Shown: positions 34,408 through 44,549, numbered from the stretch's first letter. The stretch is DNA of 64,000 nucleotides from Brasilonema sp. CT11 (GCF_017982655.1 NZ_JABXYX010000024.1:25184-89183); one strand, 5' to 3'. The notes: generated by a model from the sequence alone, not told the origin. Translations and numbers: made by a program.

Positions 34408-35532
34408 TTATATTAATGTGGAATAAAAGTTGATATATTGATATGTAGCATTTGATTTAGAAAAAGAATAATCTGGAGATTTATAATCAGAATCAGGCTG
34501 AGCTAGGCATTGAAGAATAGCTTGTGAAAGATTTTCGATGCTATCGTTTTGTAGTTCAAAATAAGTGCAGTTAGAGGAGCCTATTTCTCTAAAGATAGGA
34601 ATATCTGAGCAGACTACTTTACATGAAAGATATAGTGCTTCAGCTAGTGGTAGGCAAAAGCCCTCTGTTGAAGAAGGCACTACTAATAGTTCACAGTTTT
34701 GATACAGCCAACACAGTTCATCATCATCTATTGATGAAAGCATGAGTACACGCTCTTGTAGAGAAAGTGTCCTGATTTGATGACAAATGTTTTCTGTTTC
34801 AGGTCCAGAACTACCAACGAGAATCAGCTTAGTTGAATCTTTTAGCTGATTATTTTTTAGTAATAGAGAATATGCCTGTATTAAGATATCTAAATTTTTG
34901 TTCTTACGATGCTGAGCAACAGCAAGTAAGAAAGGAGTATTAAAACTATTTTCTATATTATTGGGTACTCTTGGTTTAATCTGACTAAAATCTACATAGT
35001 TATAAACGACAGTAGTTTTTTTTCGTTGCTCAATGTGGGGGAAATAAATTTTTAATAATTCCAGTGTTTGTTTGGAAACGCAGGAAAGTCCATCGCTATT
35101 GTTGATGCACTGTTTCAAAAATAACTGATTGAATATAACATTTGGGTAGCCAAAGTTCTCTGGGCATTCATAGGGATATAGGTCATGAATAGTGGTAACG
35201 ACTGGACAGGGAAAAAGTGAGCGAATAAATGGAAGTGGAAATGAAAGATGGACAATATTAGAATGGAGTTGTTTGGCGAGTTTTGGTAAACCGAATAAAA
35301 ACCAGAGATTTCTAGAAACTGAGCTATTTTTAATGTCTACGCTCAGTACATTAATTTTTTCTGAACAAATATTAAAAGTTTTTTCAAAGTAATCTTTTTG
35401 CCATGCTCCTACAACCAAAGTAACTTTGGTTACTTGGTCGGTATCGACAAGACATTGAGCAAGATTTGCAGCGTGTCTGCAAACGCCAGTCGGTTTTGTC
35501 GGTCTGTGTAAAGCAGCAATTAGGATATGCAT
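34408..35532 (-). CDS. glycosyltransferase family 4 protein
   Basis: This 374-residue GT-B retaining glycosyltransferase has an N-terminal domain starting MHILIAALHRPTKPTGVCRH. The C-terminal half carries VAQHRKNKNLDILIQAY and the EX7E-type motif STEGFCLPLAEALYLSCKVV, then SDIPIFREIG. It is AT-rich compared with neighbours. It lies 14 bases downstream in the order of transcription from its neighbour and should add one sugar to the repeat unit; donor and linkage are unknown. Confidence 0.85.
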   Translation of the reverse strand: MHILIAALHRPTKPTGVCRHAANLAQCLVDTDQVTKVTLVVGAWQKDYFEKTFNICSEKINVLSVDIKNSSVSRNLWFLFGLPKLAKQLHSNIVHLSFPLPFIRSLFPCPVVTTIHDLYPYECPENFGYPNVIFNQLFLKQCINNSDGLSCVSKQTLELLKIYFPHIEQRKKTTVVYNYVDFSQIKPRVPNNIENSFNTPFLLAVAQHRKNKNLDILIQAYSLLLKNNQLKDSTKLILVGSSGPETENICHQIRTLSLQERVLMLSSIDDDELCWLYQNCELLVVPSSTEGFCLPLAEALYLSCKVVCSDIPIFREIGSSNCTYFELQNDSIENLSQAILQCLAQPDSDYKSPDYSFSKSNATYQYINFYSTLI

Positions 35533-35564
35533 ATTCGGGCGTTATTTTTAAAATTTGAATGTAT

Positions 35565-36857
35565 TTAGCGATACGCCTTTGGCGTCTGCGCTCCGCGCAA
35601 TCGCAATTCAGGCTGCTTCGTTATTTTTTCTTTCTGAGCTAGGATTTGTTCATAAACCTCAGCCAAACGTTCTCCCTTAACTTGCCAACTAAAAGCCTCT
35701 GTTGTTAACTTCTGTCCGGCTTGACCGATACGTAGGCGTAGTTCTGGGTCTTTAGCGACACTAATCATTGCTTTAGACAAGTCATCGACTGCCTGATCCG
35801 GATGATTTGCAGAAATTTTGAAGCCAGTTTCCTCAGTAACCTGCAAAGCTGGTCCTCCTAAGTCCAGACAAATGACCGGACGCCCTGTTGCCATTGCCTC
35901 CATACACACCAACCCCCCAGAATCGTGTAAGCTGGGATGAACCAGCACATGGCACTCGCCTAGCTTTGCCAAAGTCTCCTCACGGGGTAACTCGCCCCAG
36001 AACTTTACCTGTTGAGCAATTCCTAAATCTTGAGCAAGGGTGTGAAGGCGATCGCGTTCCGAACCGTCTCCCAAAATCCAGTACTCAGCATCAGGCAGGT
36101 TTGCTTGGGCAAAGGCACGCAGTCCTAGATGAAACCCTTTCCAATGCAACAGTCTACCGATGCTAATAAACCTTACTGGCAAAGCGTCTGGCATCCCGTA
36201 CTCAGCAAGATGGGCTATTTCTTCCTTCGTCAGCCCTATTGCAGATAAAACCTGCACATTACTTACACCCATTCTGTACAGTCGCTTAGCCGTATCCTCA
36301 GTTGTAGCGCTAACGACAGCACTTTTTTTAGCAGTCAGATGCACAAACGGATCGAGTTCCCCTAAAAAGCGAACAAAGTCCCTGATAATTTCGTAAGTCT
36401 TTGCACGCCAGCTAAAATCTCGCCAAAACTCCTTTGGCGCAGATTCGCCGCCACCTACAGGTCCCCACACAAAAGGAACTGGCAGCAGTGAAAGAAAGCT
36501 AGGATTTGAATACTTGACAAAGGTAACGTGCTGTGTTATTTCAAAACCGATTTCACGATGTAGACGGCGGGCTACAAAATATGCCTGGATCTGCCAAAGA
36601 TAGTAGTGGATTTGCATCGCACCGCTTGACCCCCAGCGCCAGAGGCTACCGAATATGGGAAGATTGAAATATACGAAGTGTAAGTTAGGCACTGGGTTGC
36701 GGGCTAGCTCGGCTTCAATTGCTTCCCCACTTTCGTCAAATCGAGTTAAAACCCAAACTTCGTGATATTTAGCAACTTCCCGAACAACATTCCAGCCCAC
36801 GCCGCGTTCAGATCCTTTACCTGGTTCACACGAGTAGGCGGACATCAGAATTTTCAT
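35565..36857 (-). CDS. glycosyltransferase family 4 protein
   Basis: The 430-residue glycosyltransferase begins MKILMSAYSCEPGKGSERGVG, a typical GT4 glycine-rich donor-side start. The EX7E region reads DSGGLVCMEAMATGRPVICL. The last dozen residues (LRLRGAQTPKAYR) are encoded by GC-rich palindromic repeat DNA (GCGATACGCC...GCGCAATCGC), so the natural stop may have been displaced by a repeat insertion. Sugar specificity is unknown. Confidence 0.85.
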   Translation of the reverse strand: MKILMSAYSCEPGKGSERGVGWNVVREVAKYHEVWVLTRFDESGEAIEAELARNPVPNLHFVYFNLPIFGSLWRWGSSGAMQIHYYLWQIQAYFVARRLHREIGFEITQHVTFVKYSNPSFLSLLPVPFVWGPVGGGESAPKEFWRDFSWRAKTYEIIRDFVRFLGELDPFVHLTAKKSAVVSATTEDTAKRLYRMGVSNVQVLSAIGLTKEEIAHLAEYGMPDALPVRFISIGRLLHWKGFHLGLRAFAQANLPDAEYWILGDGSERDRLHTLAQDLGIAQQVKFWGELPREETLAKLGECHVLVHPSLHDSGGLVCMEAMATGRPVICLDLGGPALQVTEETGFKISANHPDQAVDDLSKAMISVAKDPELRLRIGQAGQKLTTEAFSWQVKGERLAEVYEQILAQKEKITKQPELRLRGAQTPKAYR

Positions 36858-36941
36858 ATCTAGAGCGCCTCTTTAAAATAGATTGAACAACGAAAAAATT
36901 AAGTTTTACTATAAAAACACTAGTGCAAGATTTTTTAGCGA

Positions 36942-38078
36942 TTAAGTTTTAGCAACTCCTTTAAATTCCTTACAAGCCTGAACTTTCTCATAAATTTCAG
37001 CAATTTGTTCTCCTGCTTTTTCCCAGGTAAACAGTTTAGCTCTTGCAAGTCCCTTGTTGACTAATTCCTGATAAAAATCAGGATGATTGTGAAGATGACA
37101 CACTGCATCTGCAATTGCTTGATAGTCGTTTGGATCAACTAATAATCCCGCATCTCCTACTACTTCAGGCATGGCTGAAACCTTCGAGGTAATAACTGGA
37201 ATTCCGCAAGCCATTGCCTCTAGAAGGGTTATGCCAAATCCCTCATGGAGTGAAGGCGCTATTAACATATCAGCGGCGTTATAAATTTGAATGAGGGTAG
37301 ATTTATCTGGCTTGCCTAAGTAGCTGATATGATTTTCTAGCCCTTGGGTTTGGATGAAGGTTTTTTGTTCATCTGTAAAGTCTGCACCCACTTTCCACAA
37401 GTGGATAGACAAGCCTCGCTGCTGCAAAGTTTCTATGACTTTGAGAATGCTAGAAAGATTCTTACGCGGATGATTGGAGCCTACATTCAGTAAACAAACT
37501 GTTTCTGGTGAAATTCCATATTTTTGCCGTAAAAACTCAGCTTGTTCTTTTGGTAATGGTTGAAATGCGGCTTCAACTGCATTAGGTATTACAGAAATAC
37601 GTGCAGGTTCAATATCCATTATTTGAGTCGTATCTTTGGCTGTTGCAGAAGAAACAGCGACGACATGATCCGCGTACTTCATACCTTTGACAGCATGTAT
37701 CCACATACCACGACTGAGGAAGGGCAGTTCCACTGAGCCTTGAAGATTATCGTGACAGTAAAAGTTGACGAGATCGTGACAGGTGACGACAACAGCTTTA
37801 TTTTTCTTTTTTAACCAATAAGTGATGTGCGCCTCGCTAGGGTCGATGATATGAAAGATATCCGCGACTTGCTGCTGCACTTGTTGAGGAAAGCGCCAGA
37901 AACGTTCGTAGTATTTCCAAACTCTGAGTAACAGAGAACGACTTTTTCTGTCAACAGGTTGCGGTTTGAGATCAACAATCTCCCAGTTTGGTCGGACAGA
38001 TCGCAGTCCTGAAATTATACCATCGGCATAGACATCCATGCTAGGTTCAGGCATCATCCGCGCAATCACTACACGCAT
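36942..38078 (-). CDS. glycosyltransferase family 4 protein
   Basis: This is a 378-residue GT-B enzyme with the classical GT4 C-terminal signature: [40 protein letters not shown] and [19 protein letters not shown] followed by [13 protein letters not shown]. The N-terminal part contains [18 protein letters not shown] and VVTCHDLV. It is transcribed with the surrounding glycan genes, 50 bases after the gene upstream. The donor sugar is not predictable. Confidence 0.87.
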   Translation of the reverse strand: MRVVIARMMPEPSMDVYADGIISGLRSVRPNWEIVDLKPQPVDRKSRSLLLRVWKYYERFWRFPQQVQQQVADIFHIIDPSEAHITYWLKKKNKAVVVTCHDLVNFYCHDNLQGSVELPFLSRGMWIHAVKGMKYADHVVAVSSATAKDTTQIMDIEPARISVIPNAVEAAFQPLPKEQAEFLRQKYGISPETVCLLNVGSNHPRKNLSSILKVIETLQQRGLSIHLWKVGADFTDEQKTFIQTQGLENHISYLGKPDKSTLIQIYNAADMLIAPSLHEGFGITLLEAMACGIPVITSKVSAMPEVVGDAGLLVDPNDYQAIADAVCHLHNHPDFYQELVNKGLARAKLFTWEKAGEQIAEIYEKVQACKEFKGVAKT

Positions 38079-38128
38079 TGGTAATTTTTTACCCTCAAAA
38101 CATCATCAAAGCTAGATTTAAGGCACTG

Positions 38129-39340
38129 CTATATGAGCTTTTCGTGTCTCATCGCATATGCCGCATTGTTTGGCTCCAGTAATTTTTGCCATAAGTTAAG
38201 CAACCGCTCCGCAATCCGTTCGTGTGTGTAATGCTGATACACTCTGGTCATGCCATAGCGTCCAGTTTCTTCGCACCACTGTCGATCGCGGATCATGCGC
38301 TCCAATATTGCCGCTAGTCCCTGAGCATCTCCTTCTGGAAAGACTAAATCGGGTCGCCCAATCACGTTGGGAATTTCGCCAGAACTAGAACCAATCACTG
38401 GCACACCCATTGCCATTGCTTCAATTAGCACATGACCAAACTGCTCTTTCCAAGTTGGGGAAGTTCGTGAGGGCAAAACTAGGACATCAAATTTGCTGAT
38501 TTCTTCTGGGGCTTTGTCGTGGGGTACTGCTCCTTGCCAAGTAACCAGATCGGCAATTTGATTAAGAAGCGCCTCTTGTTTGAGAGTTTCTTCAAAAGAA
38601 CCAGAGCCACAAAGGATGATTTGGCAGTTGAGTCCTTGCTGTTGGAGTTGGCGGACAGCTGCAAATATGGTATCTACGCCTTTTTCAGGTACTAACCGCC
38701 CCAGGAAACCAATGTGAAATTTATCTTTGTGCTGGTGCGATGGCGATCGCCTATCCGCAGTAAACAATTGAGTGTCTACTCCCATTTGGGGCATGACTTC
38801 CACTAACCCAGTGTAACCCCATTGACGCAGCAACTCCGCTCCATCACGATTGCCAGCAATTATCAGCTTGGCTGTACTCATGACAAATTGGCGAAGCCAA
38901 CGGCGCGGAAGCGGAAGTTGTCGGTCCATGTTTTCCCAACCAAACACGACTAAGGGTGTCTTGGTGAGTCGGCTCCAAATTGCTAGCTCAAGCGCACAAA
39001 TCGAAAAGACTTCTTCCTCTACCTGTACTACGTCTGGTCGAAAGTCGTTGAGTACTTGCCAAATTTTCCAAGGTGCAAAAATATGAGCGCCGCCTCGACC
39101 TGGAAAAAGCACGGGTGCTGAATAAGTTTTGATATTGGGGTAGGGTGTCTCTAGTGGAAGTAGGCGATTCCACTCCAATGCTTTCCAGTTGCTAGGAGCA
39201 AGCAAACCGACTTGTGCTTTGCCAGTTTGGGCAATACGCGTAGCGTCAAGCCTCTGGCTTATCGCCTCAAGCTTTCCCTGGTTCACACCAACAACATAGG
39301 CGTGGCTGACAAACAGTATGCGTAGGGATGAGCTGGTCAT
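38129..39340 (-). CDS. glycosyltransferase family 4 protein
   Basis: The 403-residue GT-B glycosyltransferase has LRILFVSHAYVVGVNQGKLE at the N-terminus, GFLGRLVPEKGVDTIFAAV in the hinge, and EQFGHVLIEAMAMGVPVIG plus SSGEIPNVIG in the donor-binding domain. The segment ISQRLDATRIAQ is encoded by sequence resembling a mobile palindromic repeat (GTAGCGTCAAGCCTCTGGCT), suggesting a small in-frame insertion. It starts 16 bases after the methyltransferase gene stop. Confidence 0.87.
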   Translation of the reverse strand: MTSSSLRILFVSHAYVVGVNQGKLEAISQRLDATRIAQTGKAQVGLLAPSNWKALEWNRLLPLETPYPNIKTYSAPVLFPGRGGAHIFAPWKIWQVLNDFRPDVVQVEEEVFSICALELAIWSRLTKTPLVVFGWENMDRQLPLPRRWLRQFVMSTAKLIIAGNRDGAELLRQWGYTGLVEVMPQMGVDTQLFTADRRSPSHQHKDKFHIGFLGRLVPEKGVDTIFAAVRQLQQQGLNCQIILCGSGSFEETLKQEALLNQIADLVTWQGAVPHDKAPEEISKFDVLVLPSRTSPTWKEQFGHVLIEAMAMGVPVIGSSSGEIPNVIGRPDLVFPEGDAQGLAAILERMIRDRQWCEETGRYGMTRVYQHYTHERIAERLLNLWQKLLEPNNAAYAMRHEKLI

Positions 39341-39356
39341 TGTAGCTTCTCTCCTG

Positions 39357-40040
39357 TTATGAACGCTGACCTACCAAAGGGTCTGACTGCACGGAATTAA
39401 CTGGCTTGTAGCGGGGTGCAGATATTTTTTTCCCTTCAATAATGACAGCTTCGTCTGTTCGACTAGAGCGTTCAATTGCCCGCACATCCTCTATCTCACT
39501 TTCAAAAGCCTGTCTGCTAGCAACCTCAAAGCCAATTTCAGACATAATCCGTAGTAACGCTGGAGTGTCATACATACACTTATGAGGAAATCGAATAAAT
39601 GGTGCTAGTCTCCGCTTTAGCGCCCCATCACGAGGAGAATCGTAGCTGACATAAAGTTCATCAAGCATTTCGTCGGCGGCGATTTCACCTTGCGTATACT
39701 TGTTGACAATATATCTCAAGTCTGGCACGATAATCCGAATGATGCCATTGGGCTTTAAAACACGGTGGCATTCTTTTAAGAAATGTTGTCCTTCGGTTTT
39801 GGATAAATGTTCCAAAGTATGAGAGCTATAAACTACATCGACTGAATTATCTTCCCAAGGAAATTTCTTCCTCAGGTCGTGCATAAAAATTTTATCTGAC
39901 CAGTCAAAGTTGATAATTTTGAACTTTTTATTAATTATAGAAAGGACTGGTAACTTTGCGATCCAAGCACCTAGTGCATAGTCTACATTTACCCAGCCAC
40001 TTGGAATATGAGAACCACAACCAAGATTTAATTTGAGCAT
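39357..40040 (-). CDS. SAM-dependent methyltransferase of the glycan locus
   Basis: This 227-residue class I methyltransferase begins MLKLNLGCGSHIPSGWVNVD, so motif I is at the extreme N-terminus, as in sugar methyltransferases and predicted cell-surface-glycan modifiers. Further features are VDVVYSSHTLEHLSKTEG and HRVLKPNGIIRIIVPDLRYI. It may methylate a sugar of the exported glycan; this comes from context only. A related methyltransferase lies at 52,954-53,655. Confidence 0.82.
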   Translation of the reverse strand: MLKLNLGCGSHIPSGWVNVDYALGAWIAKLPVLSIINKKFKIINFDWSDKIFMHDLRKKFPWEDNSVDVVYSSHTLEHLSKTEGQHFLKECHRVLKPNGIIRIIVPDLRYIVNKYTQGEIAADEMLDELYVSYDSPRDGALKRRLAPFIRFPHKCMYDTPALLRIMSEIGFEVASRQAFESEIEDVRAIERSSRTDEAVIIEGKKISAPRYKPVNSVQSDPLVGQRS

Positions 40041-40088
40041 TTGATATATCCCTTTTTGCTAAGAGAACATTAGATGTGTGACGGTGGA

Positions 40089-41204
40089 TTAACCACGTAT
40101 AAAACTTGCAGTTAGGTTTCGCTTAAATAACCATCTCGCAAAACTCTTAAGTCGGCTTGATCCATACACTAGGTTAAAAAAGGCTGCAAAAAACGCGTTT
40201 GGTAGATATTCACCCCATTGCACCAGCCACTTTTGAGGTAAAGAGTTAAAGTGGGTGTGAAATCGTGGGTTAGCAACTAGGTGCTGATGAATTTCTTTTC
40301 TCTCCATTTTGGATTTGTTTGTCAGACGGGCATGCAAGTAGCGAGAGTTGCTGACTAGCACGCTGAATTTTAAATCGGTTAGCTTTTGTGCGATCGCTGC
40401 ACCATAAACATTTGTTAAAAACAGTTTCTGTTCTTGGTGAACCCGCTCCATAATAACTAAATCTTTCTCCAAAAAATCTGGTGTCACGCTCACTAGACTT
40501 GTTGTGTTTGCTCCATGCAAGCGAAACTTACTTAGTACCTCTGGTGCAGCCCCAATCGTTGTGATCAATGGAGCGAAACGGAATATAAGACTGTCTGCAT
40601 TGCGCTTAAATGCTTCATTGAGTGGAAATATTAAGTCAGCGACTTCGCGTCGGACACTCAGTGCAGAAGCTGGAGGTATATCGTCAACTAATCCACCATT
40701 TACCAAAGCAGACGGTGCCAGCCAGCCTGAAGCTAAACGCTGGAACATCGCGGTAGGTTTTATGAAGTTCCCCTGGAAATCAATCTGAATAACATTGTGA
40801 ATAGCAAAGCCGCACTGAGGATCTGACCGAAAGACCTCCAGAGTCTTTTGCAGCTTGTTATCAATCCAGACATCATCTGCATCCAATAAGCAAATGATTT
40901 GACCTTTGCTTTCGCGGTATGCGGTATTTAAGGCGGTAGCAACACCACCATTTGGTTTACGTACTAGCTTGATTCGGGAATCTTTTTGAGTATAGTTTTC
41001 GATAACTTCACAAGAGTTATCGGTAGAGCCATCATCACAAACTATGATTTCATAATTGGGATAAGTTTGGCAAAGTACGCTTTCGAGAGTTTCGCTGATG
41101 TATCTGGCGTAGTTGTAGTTAGCAATCAACACTGAAACCAACGGTGCATCTGAAAGCGGCGAAAGGTCTATGGGTTGAAGTTTCTTATCTTGCAGTTCTT
41201 GCAT
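40089..41204 (-). CDS. glycosyltransferase family 2 protein
   Basis: This is a 371-residue GT-A glycosyltransferase. The N-terminal domain shows VSVLIANYNYARYISETLES, YEIIVCDDGSTDNSCEVIE and the metal-binding ICLLDADDVW. The C-terminal 150 residues are helical and specific to this pair of proteins. It is a close paralogue of the next gene upstream (41,241-42,362), sharing most N-terminal motifs and RLHGANTTSL, so the two arose by tandem duplication and may add successive sugars. Confidence 0.87.
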   Translation of the reverse strand: MQELQDKKLQPIDLSPLSDAPLVSVLIANYNYARYISETLESVLCQTYPNYEIIVCDDGSTDNSCEVIENYTQKDSRIKLVRKPNGGVATALNTAYRESKGQIICLLDADDVWIDNKLQKTLEVFRSDPQCGFAIHNVIQIDFQGNFIKPTAMFQRLASGWLAPSALVNGGLVDDIPPASALSVRREVADLIFPLNEAFKRNADSLIFRFAPLITTIGAAPEVLSKFRLHGANTTSLVSVTPDFLEKDLVIMERVHQEQKLFLTNVYGAAIAQKLTDLKFSVLVSNSRYLHARLTNKSKMERKEIHQHLVANPRFHTHFNSLPQKWLVQWGEYLPNAFFAAFFNLVYGSSRLKSFARWLFKRNLTASFIRG

Positions 41205-41240
41205 ACTTAATTCTTTTTTTAAAAATAATTGCCCGACTTT

Positions 41241-42362
41241 TTACTCGCTTAGCAGTTTTGCAGAATGCATAGCTGGTTTTCTTGCAAATAGGGACTTGAC
41301 AAATTGCTTCAGGGGACTGACTCCATACACCTGATTAAACAACAGTCTAAAAAGCGCATCTGGTAAATTCCATTGGAATAGCCACCTTTGAGGTTTGAAC
41401 CAGCTAAATTCAGTACTAAACTGTGGGTGTGAGATCAAATGCTGGTGTACTTCTTGGCGTTGTTTGCGTGAGATACCTTTAAGGCGGGCAAGCAAGTAGC
41501 GGTACTGGCAAATTGCTAAGCTATACCGCAAATCCCTTAATTGATCTGCAATTTCCGTACCATAAACTTTGTTCAGAAGCTGTTTTTGTTCCTGATGGAT
41601 ATGCTCTAGGGCAGAGAGCGATCGCTCCATACTATCTACCGTTATGGATGCTAGACTTGTAGTATTTGCTCCATGTAAACGAAACTTGTTTAACACTTCT
41701 GGCACAGCCCTGACTTCTGTTACAAGTAAAGCCAGAAAAATGATCAGACCATCTACATGGCGCTTCATTGCTTCATTTATTGGAAATATCAGACTAGCTA
41801 TTTCCCTGCGAATACTGAGTGCAGAAGCAGGAGGAAGATTTTCGATGAAACCACCATTTTCTAATACATCTGGTGCCATCCAGCCTGAAGCTAACTGCTT
41901 CATCATAGGCGTTGGTTTTATATTTTTCCCCTGCCCATCAATTTGAATGACGTTATGAATGACAAAACCGCATTTGGATTGAGATCTAAGTTTTTCTACT
42001 ACCCTTTGCAACTTTGTAGGCATCCATAGATCATCTGCATCTAGGATACAAACGATTTCTCCTTTGCTTTGTTGATATGCTGCGTTTAAACCAGAGGCGA
42101 TACCTCCATTCTGCTTACGGATTAATTTAATTCTGGGGTCTTTTTGAACATAGGTTTCGATAACTTCACAGGAGTTATCGCTAGAGCCGTCATCACAAAC
42201 TATAGCTTCAAAATGTGGGTAGGTTTGGCAAAGTACGCTTTCTAAAGTTTCACCAATGTATCTGGCGTAGTTGTAGTTTGAAATCAACACTGAAACCAAT
42301 GGATTTTCAGGAAGCGGAAGCAGTTCAATAGGTTGTAGTTTTTTAGTTAGCGGTTCTTGCAT
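41241..42362 (-). CDS. glycosyltransferase family 2 protein, paralogue of neighbour
   Basis: The 373-residue GT-A enzyme carries VSVLISNYNYARYIGETLES, FEAIVCDDGSSDNSCEVIE and VCILDADDLW. I start at ATG MQEPLTKKLQP, because it aligns with the start of its paralogue (MQELQDKKLQP); an ATG seven codons earlier is possible. The two copies differ most in the C-terminal third, where acceptor choice is expected to lie. It is part of the minus-strand glycan operon. Confidence 0.87.
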   Translation of the reverse strand: MQEPLTKKLQPIELLPLPENPLVSVLISNYNYARYIGETLESVLCQTYPHFEAIVCDDGSSDNSCEVIETYVQKDPRIKLIRKQNGGIASGLNAAYQQSKGEIVCILDADDLWMPTKLQRVVEKLRSQSKCGFVIHNVIQIDGQGKNIKPTPMMKQLASGWMAPDVLENGGFIENLPPASALSIRREIASLIFPINEAMKRHVDGLIIFLALLVTEVRAVPEVLNKFRLHGANTTSLASITVDSMERSLSALEHIHQEQKQLLNKVYGTEIADQLRDLRYSLAICQYRYLLARLKGISRKQRQEVHQHLISHPQFSTEFSWFKPQRWLFQWNLPDALFRLLFNQVYGVSPLKQFVKSLFARKPAMHSAKLLSE

Positions 42363-42405
42363 ATGCCAATCCTTGCACTTCAACTCTTAGTTTTTATAAA
42401 GAAAC

Positions 42406-44262
42406 TTACTGAATTCCCGTTGGCTCATTGAGCTTTAGATAATCTTTCCAAAACTCCATTGAAGTCAAACGATTGAAAGATTTTCTCCACTCAGAACTGA
42501 CAGAAGACCATCTCATACCACTTTTTATAATCACCTTGAGCCATCTAATTAAAATTAGAATCCCCTTTACTCTACTCATTTCATGCTGATAGACAGAAGT
42601 AGTACTCTCTCTCAAAAATAAAATTCTTTTTTTGGTAAATACCTTTGGCCACCAGTCTTTTGAAGTAGGAGAGACAAAGAAAAGTACATCATCATTACTT
42701 AACAAAAAACTGGGTAGCAAATGACCATTGAGAGTCGCCGCAGCAAACAATTTTGTAAAAGCACCTTGCTTAATCTGTTCAACACCTAAGTTCTTATCGA
42801 ATTGGTTTTCTAGCTGAAAACTAGATTGTATACTCTGATTTTTGTGGGTTTTACTTAGGTCTAATACGCTAGCATGTAGAGTTTCTGAATCATTGCTTTC
42901 TATTAGCAAGGGTCCTTGCATATAATCTTCAAAACCCTTGATAATCATTTCCGCACAGTTATAGTCAAATAAAAACAACCTATGGAGCAAATCCTTTGTG
43001 AGAAACTTGACTGCATCTGTATATTTCAATGAGTTACGTATCGAATGGGTGATCATATTATTCCGAACCCAGTAATACCTATGCCAAACTGAATTCTTCG
43101 CATAGTAAGGTTCATGCCAAATTGCTATCCCTGGCAAAGCGACTATGGAATTACCAAGGCGTTCTTTAATCCTTAAACTAAACTCTATATCGTCTTGTTT
43201 GATAAAAAAGGGCATCGGCAGCCCAATTTCGTCAACAACTTTTTTGGAAAAAGCAAAAAACCAAAATGCTCCGTAGTCTAGGTTATCCTCCAATAGCAAA
43301 AGATTGTTAACATCCGGATCTTCAAGATTAAGGTTATTCTTAAAGCTGTTAATTGAGAATGGATTATATCTGTAATTTCCATCCGAATCTGAATATTTGC
43401 TGTATAGTGCTCCCGCCTCACACAAAATACACTTTTTATACAAATCCAACATACTACCAGCTACGGCAAAGTCCTGCTTTGCATATTCGTACAAGGGGAA
43501 CAGTCTGTAAATAGATTCAGTCTCTAGTTCGATATCATCATCCATAAACAGGAAGTGGGTATAAACATTTTCCTGTAAAGCCTGAATGAGTCCACGAGTG
43601 AAGCCACCACTCCCACCTACATTTCTATTAGGGATTAGTTCAACCTTTTGATTTTGGAATTCTTCATTGGTTAAGGTTTTACCATTGTCTACAACAAAAA
43701 TTTTGAGATTTTTGTCTTGTAGGAAATCATCTTTAAGGATATTCTCTACTGTCTTTTTGACGTAAGCTTCTTTCTTAAATGTGCAAGTGATGATACCCAG
43801 AGAGACTTCTCTAATTGGATTTTGAGTGGTTGCAATATACCCTTCTGTAAAGTAACCTCGCTCACTCAGGCACGTGATTTCCAAGTAAATTCTACCCGCA
43901 TCTTCACTTAGCCAAGAATCGGGTAGCAAAATTTTTATATGTTTTCCTAGTTGGCAGTTATTGAAATTCTCTTTGTAAATCAGTTCTCTATTATCTTGAG
44001 CATTACGCTCTCTATAAAGGCAGACGGTAAAATCACCTTCCAGGTTTAATAAGTAATATAAAGACTCAAGTGTTGTATATTTGGCATAGAATGTTTCGTA
44101 GAAGGAATTAAAGTAAGTATTAAAAGACACGGTGCCTCTGTCTTTAAAGACAACCTTTACATCACTAGCACAAGAACTAAGTGATGCACTTTCATTGCAC
44201 TTCATGTACAAACTAGAAGTATCAGGTGTACGGGGAAATTGAATTCTACTGACTACATTCAT
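42406..44262 (-). CDS. GlfT2-like galactofuranosyltransferase
   Basis: The 618-residue protein has the two-part layout of mycobacterial GlfT2. An N-terminal beta-sandwich-like region (residues 1-150) precedes a GT-A domain with ITCTFKKEAYVKKTVENIL, NVGGSGGFTRG, the metal triad FMDDDIEL (Asp241-243), QDDIEFSLR (likely catalytic Asp357/358) and IWHEPYY (His383). GlfT2 enzymes polymerise galactofuranose from UDP-Galf. UDP-galactopyranose mutase is encoded just upstream, which strongly supports a Galf role. The final 130 residues are not recognised. Confidence 0.83.
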   Translation of the reverse strand: MNVVSRIQFPRTPDTSSLYMKCNESASLSSCASDVKVVFKDRGTVSFNTYFNSFYETFYAKYTTLESLYYLLNLEGDFTVCLYRERNAQDNRELIYKENFNNCQLGKHIKILLPDSWLSEDAGRIYLEITCLSERGYFTEGYIATTQNPIREVSLGIITCTFKKEAYVKKTVENILKDDFLQDKNLKIFVVDNGKTLTNEEFQNQKVELIPNRNVGGSGGFTRGLIQALQENVYTHFLFMDDDIELETESIYRLFPLYEYAKQDFAVAGSMLDLYKKCILCEAGALYSKYSDSDGNYRYNPFSINSFKNNLNLEDPDVNNLLLLEDNLDYGAFWFFAFSKKVVDEIGLPMPFFIKQDDIEFSLRIKERLGNSIVALPGIAIWHEPYYAKNSVWHRYYWVRNNMITHSIRNSLKYTDAVKFLTKDLLHRLFLFDYNCAEMIIKGFEDYMQGPLLIESNDSETLHASVLDLSKTHKNQSIQSSFQLENQFDKNLGVEQIKQGAFTKLFAAATLNGHLLPSFLLSNDDVLFFVSPTSKDWWPKVFTKKRILFLRESTTSVYQHEMSRVKGILILIRWLKVIIKSGMRWSSVSSEWRKSFNRLTSMEFWKDYLKLNEPTGIQ

Positions 44263-44333
44263 GTATCTTTTCGTAAATTATTCTCTATTTTGTGTTTGTT
44301 TGTAGACGCAGCACCTAATGATAAAGAAGTTAA

Positions 44334-44540
44334 TCAGTGAACCAAGACATCAACTTGATTTTTCAGTCCCTCTTTTTCGTCGGTTTCACCGTCTTTAATG
44401 TGTAAGTAGCCTTCTAGTAAAGAATCGAAGAATGCTTCAGAAATGAAAATATCTTCGTCTAGCTTGTATATCCATTTCGCTTGTTTGTGTACAGCTATTG
44501 CCAATTCTGCACCATCGTACCCCTCTGTGTGATATTGCAA
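44334..44540 (-). pseudogene. glycosyltransferase fragment between glf and glfT2-like genes
   Basis: The 68-codon segment reads as an internal piece of a glycosyltransferase: GYDGAELAIAVHKQAKWIYK followed by LDEDIFISEAFFDSLLEGYL, with the DED triplet in place of a metal-binding DxD. It lacks an N-terminal nucleotide-binding half and most of the C-terminus. It opens with TTG just after the stop of glf, whose TGA is in the same frame. It ends at its own stop 71 bases before the GlfT2-like start. I read it as a remnant left after deletion. Confidence 0.55.
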
Positions 44541-44549
44541 ACGGTCAGT

